Assembly: GCA_964426915.1 (NCBI GenBank)
Contig: CAYRTD010000099.1
Location: 1-15,554, forward strand
DNA from: CAYRTD01 sp964426915
Lineage (GTDB): Bacteria > Bacteroidota > Bacteroidia > Bacteroidales > GCA-2748055
Length of the DNA: 15,554 nt
Reading direction: 5' to 3'
A model generated the notes under the pieces. The model searched no databases, was not told the origin of the DNA, and saw nothing but the letters and a program-made list of their open reading frames with translations. Shown here piece by piece: positions 7,125-13,824 of the stretch (positions within the stretch are counted from its first letter, which is position 1; every line of letters starts with the position of its first letter). The position numbers were made by a program, and so were the translations under genes.

Positions 7125-8279
7125 ATGAAACTAAAATCCGCCATTATCGGAATGGGCTATATAAGCCCCAGTCACATTGAAGCGATCAGAAGAACAGGCT
7201 TCGCCGAAGTAAAAGCCTGCACAGACATTGACCCCGGTCTTGCTGAAAAAAAAGCTTTTGGTTGGAACATCCCGGTTGTTACCAATACAATAAATGAGAT
7301 TCTGGAAGATCCTGAAATCGATGTCATCCACAATTGCACCCCGAATTTCCTTCACAAGGAGATCAATGAAAAGATCATTAAAGCAGGGAAACATCTTTTT
7401 TCTGAAAAGCCCCTTGCCAGAAATTCGGAAGAATCAGGTGAACTTGTTGATCTTCTAAAAGAAAACCCCCACATTGTGGCAGCTGTGAATTTCAATTACC
7501 GCATGAATCCTCTGGTGCAGGATATGAAAGATAAAATGAAAGCCGGATACTACGGCAAGCCTATGCTTATCCATGGTTCCTATCTTCAGGACTGGTTATT
7601 GTATGAGACGGATTATAACTGGCGGATGGACAAGGCCATGAGCGGTAGTTCCAATACTATGGCTGATATTGGTTCACATTGGATGGATACTGCACAGACG
7701 GTCCTGGACTCCAGGATCGTAAAGGTATTTGCTAATCTTATCACAAACATCCCGGTCAGAAAAAAACCGGGAAGCATGGTAGAGGCTTTTGCCAAACAAG
7801 TTTCTGGTGACCTAGAAGATATAAATATTGAAGTGGAAGATGCGGGAATGGTCATGGTTGAATTTGATAACGGTGCACAGGGGATGTTTATCGTATCCCA
7901 GGTAAGTGCAGGCCGCAAATGCCGTCTGGACCTGGAAATCAACGGAACAAAATCCTCCGCCTACTGGAATCAGGAACTTGCAGACCGGATGTGGGTAGGT
8001 AACCGCGATGAACCCAACCAGGAAGTAATAAGAAACCCGCTCTGGATGAGTCAGCCGACCCAGCAATATACAGGTCTCGCCGCAGGCCACCCCGAAGGAT
8101 GGAATGATGCGATGACGAACAATGTAAAAGCTTTTTACAACTTCATTTACGACGGTAAAAAACCCGGAGAAGACAAGCCGGTCTTCGCTACCTTCGAAGA
8201 AGCACATTACATAATAAAACTGGTAGAAGCGATTATTAAATCCAGCGAGAGGAAGGAATGGGTGGAGTTAGGAGAATGA
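7125..8279 (+). CDS. Gfo/Idh/MocA-family oxidoreductase
   Basis: A protein of 384 residues. The N-terminal Rossmann domain has the dinucleotide motif AIIGMGYISPSH (6-17). VIHNCTPNFLHKEI (68-80) is followed by the signature SEKPLA (93-98), whose Lys is the conserved family residue. The C-terminal domain has MADIGSHWMDTAQ (179-191) with the catalytic DxGxHxxD arrangement (D181, H185, D188). These enzymes oxidise or reduce sugars and sugar-like polyols with NAD(P). The exact substrate cannot be assigned, and the segment WMSQPTQQYTGLAAGHPEGW is the kind of substrate loop seen in sugar-acting members. It precedes the GntR-type regulator by 108 nt on the same strand, so a link to that regulator is possible. 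Confidence 0.92.
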   Translation: MKLKSAIIGMGYISPSHIEAIRRTGFAEVKACTDIDPGLAEKKAFGWNIPVVTNTINEILEDPEIDVIHNCTPNFLHKEINEKIIKAGKHLFSEKPLARNSEESGELVDLLKENPHIVAAVNFNYRMNPLVQDMKDKMKAGYYGKPMLIHGSYLQDWLLYETDYNWRMDKAMSGSSNTMADIGSHWMDTAQTVLDSRIVKVFANLITNIPVRKKPGSMVEAFAKQVSGDLEDINIEVEDAGMVMVEFDNGAQGMFIVSQVSAGRKCRLDLEINGTKSSAYWNQELADRMWVGNRDEPNQEVIRNPLWMSQPTQQYTGLAAGHPEGWNDAMTNNVKAFYNFIYDGKKPGEDKPVFATFEEAHYIIKLVEAIIKSSERKEWVELGE

Positions 8280-8329
8280 GGAAGGCAAACCCTGTTTTCA
8301 GATTCTCACACTCCCGGAATTCTTAAGCC

Positions 8330-8364
8330 TGATGATTTCTCATCAACTGTGATGTAATGTGATG
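8330..8364. promoter_or_regulatory. Inverted and direct repeats upstream of the GntR-type gene, putative operator
   Basis: TGATGA/TCATCA form a perfect 6-bp inverted repeat with loop TTTC (8330-8345). TGTGATG is then repeated at 8348-8354 and 8358-8364, spaced one helical turn (10 bp) apart. The related string TGATGTTATG occurs at 9538-9547, before the corrinoid-protein gene, against TGATGTAATG at 8350-8359. This could be the regulator's own binding site; no experimental support is implied. Confidence 0.3.
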
Positions 8365-8387
8365 TTTTATCTTTCCTTTTTCTTATA

Positions 8388-9440
8388 TTGCGACAAACAA
8401 AAATTCGCCTGGAGCAAAGTAGTTTCATACCGGTTTATAAGCGGCTGACAGATTTCTACAGAGATAAGATCATCCGGCAGGAATTGCCTCCTGAAGCAAG
8501 GATTGATTCCATCAATAAAATCATTTCCCGGCATGAAGTATCAAGGGAAACGGCTAAACTGGTGCTAAAAAACCTGGTGGACGAAGGTCTTGCCCTATCC
8601 ATCCCCGGTAAAGGAACCTTTGTTACCTCTACAAAAACAATTAAAAAAGAATGGGGCATTGTAATCCCCTTTTATTCATCCAACCTGGAGGAATTAATCA
8701 ACCATCTGAATTTGGAAGCACATAAACGTGGAAGAAAAGTAAATTTTTACCTTGACTATAATACCCCTGAAGAAGAGATAAGACTTGTAGGCTCAATGAT
8801 CAAGGAAGGATTTGAAGCGATAATCATCGTTCCTAATTTCGATGAATCTCTTACAGCAGAATTTTACAGAAACCTGAATCAGTGGGGAACAAAAATCATT
8901 CTCACAGATAATACCATGGCAGGGTCCTATTTTAATTATGTTATTCAAAGTTATGATCTGGGGGTAAAGAGAGCATTTGATTATCTGAAGACAAAGAATA
9001 ATAAAAACATTCTATTTGTGAAGGATGAAACCTGGAGAGGAAAGAACCTGGTTTATGATCTGATGGAGCAAACCCTAAGAGGTCTGGTGGAAAAAGATAC
9101 GCACTCCATGGAATTATTTGTTATTTCCAGGGTTAAAGACCTTTATAAGGAAATAGTACTAAATAATAACATTGGGGGAATCCTTACCTGCAATGATATT
9201 GATAGCATACGGATCACAGGAAGATTAAAGCGATGGGAGATCAGCATTCCGGAAGATGTTTCCGTAATTTCTTATGGAAATACGGAATTGACTGAATTCT
9301 TCAAGCCGTCGATCACATCAATCGACTGCCACTATGAAGAAATGGCATCCCGTACGGCATCACTCATATATAATTCAAACAATAAAAATGAAAGAATACA
9401 ACATGTCATTCAACCCGAACTGATCATAAGAGAGACCTAA
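8388..9440 (+). CDS. GntR-type transcriptional regulator with LacI-like ligand-binding domain
   Basis: A protein of 350 residues. The N-terminal winged helix-turn-helix (about 14-80) has IPVYKRLTDFYRDKII, the recognition-helix region SRHEVSRETAKLVLKNLVDEG split over 47-67, and the wing IPGKGTFV (72-79). The rest (about 88-350) is a type-1 periplasmic-binding-protein fold as in LacI/GalR, with GGILTCNDIDSI, a SIPEDVSVISYGN segment (256 onward region) and the C-terminal sugar-binding strand pattern. No signal peptide is present, so it acts in the cytoplasm. The start is TTG at 8388. There is no ATG or GTG in frame between the upstream stop and the DNA-binding domain, and this start gives a family-like N-terminus. 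It lies 219 nt before the corrinoid cluster on the same strand and is the obvious candidate regulator of it; the fold suggests a small polar or sugar-like effector. Confidence 0.88.
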   Translation: MRQTKIRLEQSSFIPVYKRLTDFYRDKIIRQELPPEARIDSINKIISRHEVSRETAKLVLKNLVDEGLALSIPGKGTFVTSTKTIKKEWGIVIPFYSSNLEELINHLNLEAHKRGRKVNFYLDYNTPEEEIRLVGSMIKEGFEAIIIVPNFDESLTAEFYRNLNQWGTKIILTDNTMAGSYFNYVIQSYDLGVKRAFDYLKTKNNKNILFVKDETWRGKNLVYDLMEQTLRGLVEKDTHSMELFVISRVKDLYKEIVLNNNIGGILTCNDIDSIRITGRLKRWEISIPEDVSVISYGNTELTEFFKPSITSIDCHYEEMASRTASLIYNSNNKNERIQHVIQPELIIRET

Positions 9441-9484
9441 AACATTATTTTAATACAGAAGGCAATTATATAAATTTTAACAAT

Positions 9485-9613
9485 ATGTTCAAGAGTACAT
9501 TTCAGCTATTACACTTATCATTTAAGAACAATGAACCTGATGTTATGGCAGGCTTTAAAAACGAAGGCGATCTTTCATCCCTGTATTTTTTAATAAAAAT
9601 CACAACTAAATAA
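9485..9613 (+). CDS. Possible small protein or leader peptide (42 aa)
   Basis: ATG at 9485 opens a 42-codon frame ending at TAA 9613, in the 219-bp space between the regulator and the corrinoid-protein gene. It starts MFKSTFQLLH and ends LYFLIKITTK, with a mildly hydrophobic C-terminus and no recognisable domain. It stops 46 nt before the next ATG. It could be a leader peptide, a small protein or a chance frame in AT-rich DNA. Confidence 0.22.
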   Translation: MFKSTFQLLHLSFKNNEPDVMAGFKNEGDLSSLYFLIKITTK

Positions 9614-9659
9614 ATAACAACACATAAACTATTCACCTAATTATTTAACATTCAAAACC

Positions 9660-10328
9660 ATGAAAGAATTATTTGAAAAAATTGCCCACTGCGTAGAATT
9701 TGGAAAAATCAACCAGGCATCCCCCTACCCTCCCGATATGAAGGGGCAGGAAGGCGCAGATGAACTGACCAGAAAAGCTCTTGATGAAGGAGCTAAACCT
9801 GATGAGATCCTGACCAATGCTCTAATAATAGGTATGGACAAGGTGGGAAGGAAATTCCGCGAAAACAAGATCTTTGTTCCCCAGGTTCTGATGTCTGCAA
9901 AAGCTATGGATGCTGCAATGGCTCATCTTAAACCATTTTTCACCAGCGGAGAGACAAAAAGAAAAGGAGTATTTATAATAGGAACCGTTCAGGGAGACCT
10001 CCATGATATAGGGAAAAATCTTGTTGCCATGATGGTGGAAGGAAACGGTTTTGAAGTTATTGATCTGGGAGTGGATGTAGGAGCTGATAAATTTATCGAA
10101 GAAGCAGAAAAACATCCCGGAAGCACGGTCGGATTATCCGCTCTTCTTACCACAACCATGGTTAACATGGAGAAAATTGTAAAAGAATTGAAAGAAAAGA
10201 ATCCCGATATTAAAGTGTGCATAGGCGGCGCTCCTATAAACCAGGAATATTGCGATAAGATCAATGCCGATCTTTACAGTCCTGATCCACAGGGAGTAGT
10301 TGAGTACCTCAATGAATTGGCATCCTGA
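9660..10328 (+). CDS. Corrinoid (cobalamin-binding) methyl-carrier protein, MtbC/MtgC-like
   Basis: A 222-residue two-domain corrinoid protein. Residues about 1-90 form the helical cap domain, with GADELTRKALDEGAKPDEIL, GMDKVGRKFRENKIFVPQVL and MSAKAMDAAMAHLKP. Residues about 100-222 form the Rossmann-like B12 domain with GTVQGDLHDIGKN, which contains the D113-L-H115-D-I-G118 motif. Its His115 is the lower axial ligand in base-off/His-on corrinoids. Further B12-domain signatures are VIDLGVDV, GLSALLTTTM and CIGGAPIN. The protein carries the methyl group between methyltransferases. It is the first gene of a tight operon, with the next start 1 nt after its stop. The substrate class (methylamine, methoxy compound or other) cannot be read from this subunit. 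I see no cobalamin riboswitch before it. Confidence 0.95.
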   Translation: MKELFEKIAHCVEFGKINQASPYPPDMKGQEGADELTRKALDEGAKPDEILTNALIIGMDKVGRKFRENKIFVPQVLMSAKAMDAAMAHLKPFFTSGETKRKGVFIIGTVQGDLHDIGKNLVAMMVEGNGFEVIDLGVDVGADKFIEEAEKHPGSTVGLSALLTTTMVNMEKIVKELKEKNPDIKVCIGGAPINQEYCDKINADLYSPDPQGVVEYLNELAS

Positions 10329-10329
10329 T

Positions 10330-11712
10330 ATGAACCTCACTAAACCTGATGATATGAAAGGCATAGAATTAATAAAAAAAGCAATGAACCTTGAACCGGT
10401 AGAAAGGATCCCCTGGGTACCTTTTGTCGGATGCCATGCTGCTGAGCTTCTGGGTATAAATGCATCTGAATACCTGAAATCTGCAGATCATATGGTGAGA
10501 GGTGTTTCAAAAGCCATTGACCTCTATAAACCTGATGGAATCCCCGTTACATTTGATCTTCAAATAGAAGCAGAGGCACTGGGCTGCGAACTGCACTGGT
10601 CGGATGAAAATCCACCCGCAGTCATTTCACATCCCCTTGCTTCGGGTGAAATGAAAGCCGAAGATCTTCAAATTCCTTGTTCCTGTAAAGGCAGGATCAC
10701 GGATGTAATGGAAGCCTCCAGGAAAATCAAGGACAAATACCCTGATGTTGCCCTTTATGGACTGATAACCGGCCCTTTCACCCTTGCACTTCACCTTTTG
10801 GGAACGGACATTTTTATGAAAATGTTTGAAGATCCGGAAGAAGTACACAAACTCATGCGATTCTGCACAGATATGGGTAAAAAGATGTCGGAAAATTATA
10901 TTTCATCAGGCTGTGATGTAATTGCCATGGTCGATCCCATGACCAGTCAGATAGATTCAATGTCTTTCGAAACCTTCGTAAGTCCTTATGCAACCGAAAT
11001 ATTTGACCATATCCGCGAATTGAACTCCCTGAGTTCCTTTTTTGTGTGTGGAAATGCCCGTCAGAATATTGAAGTAATGTGCAAATGCAAGCCTGATAAT
11101 GTTTCCATAGATGAAAATATACCGCTGGATTTTGTGAAAAAAACAGCACTTGAAAACAATGTCAGCTTCGGTGGTAATATGAAATTAACGGTGGTCCTGC
11201 TAATGGGATCGGAGGAAGATTCGCAGCGGGAAGCGCTGGAGTGCATGGATACCGGCGGAAAAACCGGTTTTATTCTCGCTCCCGGATGCGACCTTGCCAT
11301 GAAAACTCCCCCGGAGAATATTCAAGCCGTTACAAAACTGGTACACGATGAAATGCTACAGGGCGAATTGAGGGCTTCTACAGCAACGGTATCTGAAGTT
11401 GAAAAGCTGGATCTCAGCGATCATTGGCACAAAGACAAGGTAGTAGTGGATATCATAACACTCGATTCATCCTCATGTGCCCCATGCCAGTATATGGTTA
11501 ATGCTGTTGAGAGAGCGGCAGAATCTTTTGGTGATAAGGTCATTTTTAAGGAGTACAGGATAAAGGAAAAAGAAGGTGTCCAAATGATGGTAAGTTTGGG
11601 GGTGCAAAATCTCCCGACCATCGTCATTGACGGAGAAGTGGAATTTATATCGCAGATCCCCCCGGTACAGAAAATTGAGGAAAAGATAAGGGAGTTTCTT
11701 GAAAAAAAATAA
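10330..11712 (+). CDS. URO-D/MtaA-type methyltransferase fused to a C-terminal thioredoxin-like domain
   Basis: A protein of 460 residues. About 1-360 is a uroporphyrinogen-decarboxylase-fold (MtaA/MtbA/CmuA-like) domain with PVERIPWVPFVG, LYGLITGPFTLALHL, DVIAMVDPMTSQID, VCGN (239-242), NVSIDENIPLDF, VSFGGNMKL and FILAPGCDLAMKTPPEN. The usual zinc-binding HxC reads F238-V-C240, so the His is replaced, while the distal Cys is present at C320. About 369-460 is a thioredoxin/glutaredoxin-like domain with C383-A-P-C386 and a cis-Pro segment NLPTIVIDG. I chose ATG 10330 (1 nt after the corrinoid-protein stop); TTG 10300, ATG 10312 and ATG 10354 are alternatives. It presumably transfers methyl to or from the adjacent corrinoid protein. 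Whether it is the substrate-side or acceptor-side enzyme is open. Confidence 0.9.
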   Translation: MNLTKPDDMKGIELIKKAMNLEPVERIPWVPFVGCHAAELLGINASEYLKSADHMVRGVSKAIDLYKPDGIPVTFDLQIEAEALGCELHWSDENPPAVISHPLASGEMKAEDLQIPCSCKGRITDVMEASRKIKDKYPDVALYGLITGPFTLALHLLGTDIFMKMFEDPEEVHKLMRFCTDMGKKMSENYISSGCDVIAMVDPMTSQIDSMSFETFVSPYATEIFDHIRELNSLSSFFVCGNARQNIEVMCKCKPDNVSIDENIPLDFVKKTALENNVSFGGNMKLTVVLLMGSEEDSQREALECMDTGGKTGFILAPGCDLAMKTPPENIQAVTKLVHDEMLQGELRASTATVSEVEKLDLSDHWHKDKVVVDIITLDSSSCAPCQYMVNAVERAAESFGDKVIFKEYRIKEKEGVQMMVSLGVQNLPTIVIDGEVEFISQIPPVQKIEEKIREFLEKK

Positions 11713-12627
11713 ATGGCAGAATTCTATCTCATTACGGGATTTCTGGGTAGCGGTAAGACTACCCTGCTGAAAAATATTCTTGATGAATTTTCAGCAAGGA
11801 AACGTATTGCCGTTATCCAGAATGAATTCGCCCCAACCGGAATGGATGGAAAAGAACTGAAAAATACAGGAAATGACTTTAAGCTTGTAGAAATCAATAA
11901 CGGATCCGTATTTTGTGTATGTATGCTCGGCAATTTCATCGAAAACCTGCAGCGGCTGATAGAAAAATATGATCCTGAGATGATTTTTCTTGAGGCCTCC
12001 GGGCTTTCTGATCCCGTGAACATTATTGAACTGCTTCAGGCGGATAATTTACAGAAAAACTTAACACTTTCAGGGATCATCTCAATTGTGGATGCAGTGA
12101 ATTTTGAACGGGGTTTAAAAACCCTGCCCCGCTTCAGGCATCAGATCATGATAGCCGATCTGGTTTTGGTGAATAAAACAGATCTTTTTAAGGATAATCT
12201 GAAAATACTCCATAAAGAGATCAAAGAAATGAATCCCTTTTCGGTAATCAAAAATACAAGCTATTGTAAAATCCCCTCGGAACTGATCTTTTCGAATAAA
12301 GAAAAGACTCGGGAAGCAGCCAGAACCTTAACCGGAATAGAATCAGAAGGCCGGCCGGAAATGAATGCAGTTGTATTGCGGACAAATGATAAGATGGATA
12401 GTGAAAACCTGGACTTATTTCTGAATGAATTACAAAAAGTCAGTGTGAGAATAAAGGGATATATTAACTTAGTCCCTGAAAACACAATGGCTGTGCAAAC
12501 AGTTTTTGATCAAAGGAATATGAAAATGACCGGCAGTTATGCAGGACCATCAGAACTGATAGTTTTTAGCGAAAAAATTGATGTTAAGGAATTGAGAAAG
12601 CTCTATAAAAAATATATTTCAGAATGA
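11713..12627 (+). CDS. CobW/COG0523-family GTP-binding protein
   Basis: A 304-residue G3E-family P-loop GTPase. Walker A is GFLGSGKTT (9-17), the switch/Walker B region is FLEASGLSDP (92-101), D127 lies in SIVDAVN, and the guanine-specificity motif NKTD covers 154-157. The normal metal-binding GCxCC motif is replaced by NGSVFCVC, leaving C68-x-C70. CobW proteins act as metal chaperones or insertases (Co, Zn, Fe). Here, between a zinc- and corrinoid-linked methyltransferase and a MetH-like protein, a role in metal or cofactor delivery to this system is likely but inferred. Its ATG follows the previous stop directly, and it overlaps the next gene by 4 nt (ATGA), so it is a coupled operon member. 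Confidence 0.92.
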   Translation: MAEFYLITGFLGSGKTTLLKNILDEFSARKRIAVIQNEFAPTGMDGKELKNTGNDFKLVEINNGSVFCVCMLGNFIENLQRLIEKYDPEMIFLEASGLSDPVNIIELLQADNLQKNLTLSGIISIVDAVNFERGLKTLPRFRHQIMIADLVLVNKTDLFKDNLKILHKEIKEMNPFSVIKNTSYCKIPSELIFSNKEKTREAARTLTGIESEGRPEMNAVVLRTNDKMDSENLDLFLNELQKVSVRIKGYINLVPENTMAVQTVFDQRNMKMTGSYAGPSELIVFSEKIDVKELRKLYKKYISE

Positions 12628-13322
12628 ATATAGCAGAATACCATATATCTCCGGACGAAATCAATATTAATGAACGGATAATAGCCAAGCTTCTGAGTAT
12701 TGATGTCGATAGTATTCCTGAACCCTATGATGCTATCATTGACAAGGAACTAAAGATGATCCCAACCTACGGACAGATTGCCGGCGGTCTGAGAATTGTT
12801 GAGAGTCCTGAGCTTGATATGGAAAATAATGTACTTATACTTGACAAAATTCGATTTAACATTGGCAATCAGGTTATCAGGCATTTAGGAGATTCCGAAA
12901 AAATGGTGCTATTTGCCTGCACTGCCGGAGATGAAGTCAGTAAAAGATCGAAAGAGTTAATGAAATCAGGCCAGATGCTGGAAGGTTATATATGTGACGT
13001 GATCGGGTCGGTACTGGTGGAAGAAGCAATGAGCATCATTCATAACCGTTTCATCGAAGAACTCAGTAAAACAGGCCTATCATCCACCAACAGGTACAGT
13101 CCGGGTTATTGCGACTGGAATGTGGATGAACAACACAAGCTTTTCAGCTTTTTCCCTCCCGGATTTTGCGGCATAGAACTATCGGAAAGCGCCCTTATGC
13201 ATCCTATAAAATCGGTAAGTGGAGTTTTCGGCATTGGGAAAAATGTACAGTTCCACAAATATGTGTGCAATGCCTGTAGTAATGTGAATTGTATTTACCG
13301 GAATTTGAAGTATACGATTTAG
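12624..13322 (+). CDS. Stand-alone MetH-type (B12-dependent methionine synthase) activation-domain protein
   Basis: A 232-residue protein matching the AdoMet-binding activation domain of cobalamin-dependent methionine synthase. RYSPGYCDW (157-165), EQ (169-170), and LSESALMHPIKSVSG (186-200) are the AdoMet-binding signatures, and the preceding helix contains DVIGSVLVEEA. In MetH this domain docks on the B12 domain and supplies AdoMet for reductive remethylation of cob(II)alamin. MetH substrate domains are absent, so it probably serves the neighbouring corrinoid protein. After the domain comes a small Cys cluster C215-x2-C218-x4-C223, which could bind metal or an Fe-S cluster. It overlaps cobW by 4 nt and is followed at once by tandem repeats and an assembly gap. 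Confidence 0.9.
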   Translation: MNIAEYHISPDEININERIIAKLLSIDVDSIPEPYDAIIDKELKMIPTYGQIAGGLRIVESPELDMENNVLILDKIRFNIGNQVIRHLGDSEKMVLFACTAGDEVSKRSKELMKSGQMLEGYICDVIGSVLVEEAMSIIHNRFIEELSKTGLSSTNRYSPGYCDWNVDEQHKLFSFFPPGFCGIELSESALMHPIKSVSGVFGIGKNVQFHKYVCNACSNVNCIYRNLKYTI

Positions 13323-13325
13323 GGA

Positions 13326-13379
13326 AGGAAGAAGTAAGAAGTAAGAAGTAAGAAGTAAGGAGGAAGAAGGGAGGAGGAA
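13326..13379 (+). repeat. GAAGTAA heptamer repeat tract, left of gap
   Basis: The 54 nt contain four exact GAAGTAA units (13331-13358) followed by GGAGGAAGAAGGGAGGAGGAA. The tract starts 4 nt after the stop codon of the activation-domain gene. It is identical base for base to 13480-13533 on the other side of the N run. Confidence 0.85.
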
Positions 13380-13479
13380 NNNNNNNNNNNNNNNNNNNNN
13401 NNNNNNNNNNNNNNNNNNNNNNNNNNNNNNNNNNNNNNNNNNNNNNNNNNNNNNNNNNNNNNNNNNNNNNNNNNNNNNN
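13380..13479. other. Assembly gap (100 N)
   Basis: Exactly 100 Ns, the usual placeholder for a scaffold join of unknown size. It separates the four-gene corrinoid operon from the reactivator gene. The identical 54-nt flanks suggest the two contigs overlap and that the real gap may be zero or only a few repeat units. Confidence 0.95.
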
Positions 13480-13533
13480 AGGAAGAAGTAAGAAGTAAGA
13501 AGTAAGAAGTAAGGAGGAAGAAGGGAGGAGGAA
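13480..13533 (+). repeat. GAAGTAA heptamer repeat tract, right of gap
   Basis: This is an identical copy of 13326-13379, with four GAAGTAA units at 13485-13512. It is probably the same genomic sequence written twice by the scaffolding step rather than a second true copy. Confidence 0.8.
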
Positions 13534-13562
13534 AGGGTGGGGAGTGAGGGATTTGGGAGGTT

Positions 13563-13610
13563 AGGGAGTTAGGGATTTCGGGATTTCGGGATTTCGGGAG
13601 TTAGGGAGTT
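13563..13610 (+). repeat. Six in-register 8-bp repeats, (A/C)GGGA(G/T)TT
   Basis: The units are AGGGAGTT, AGGGATTT, CGGGATTT, CGGGATTT, CGGGAGTT and AGGGAGTT without gaps, and looser copies extend to about 13640. Together with the GAAGTAA tracts this makes a purine-rich plus strand over roughly 13321-13640. No coding frame is supported here. Confidence 0.8.
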
Positions 13611-13677
13611 GGGGGATTTTGGGGGTTGGGGAGTGTGACTTATAATAAAAAAAATGACATGAATTTTATGGGGGATT

Positions 13678-13824
13678 ATGAATAGAAAAAACAGGAGTGT
13701 ATATCGCAGTGATAGCGAGAAGGAATTTGCTGAAAGCAGGAAATTTAAACTCTGTGAATTTTTTATGATTAGTCAGGATATCGGAATAAAGTCCGGAATA
13801 GCTTTTCGAAAAGGACAAAAATAA
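13678..13824 (+). other. 48-codon frame abutting the reactivator gene, uncertain
   Basis: ATG at 13678 opens a frame ending with TAA at 13822-13824, overlapping the first codon assigned to the reactivator by 4 nt (ATAA). It starts MNRKNRSVYR, is rich in Lys/Arg, and has no recognised domain. One extra A in the CAAAAATAAAA run would fuse it to the reactivator frame, so it may be a displaced N-terminal extension, a small upstream gene or chance. Confidence 0.25.

Noticed and set aside
9441..9659. Cobalamin riboswitch before the corrinoid operon
   Set aside because: No B12-box-like GCCACTG core or matching stem arrangement is visible in the 219 bp.
13326..13610. CRISPR array
   Set aside because: Units of 7-8 bp in direct contact with no spacers, and no cas genes.
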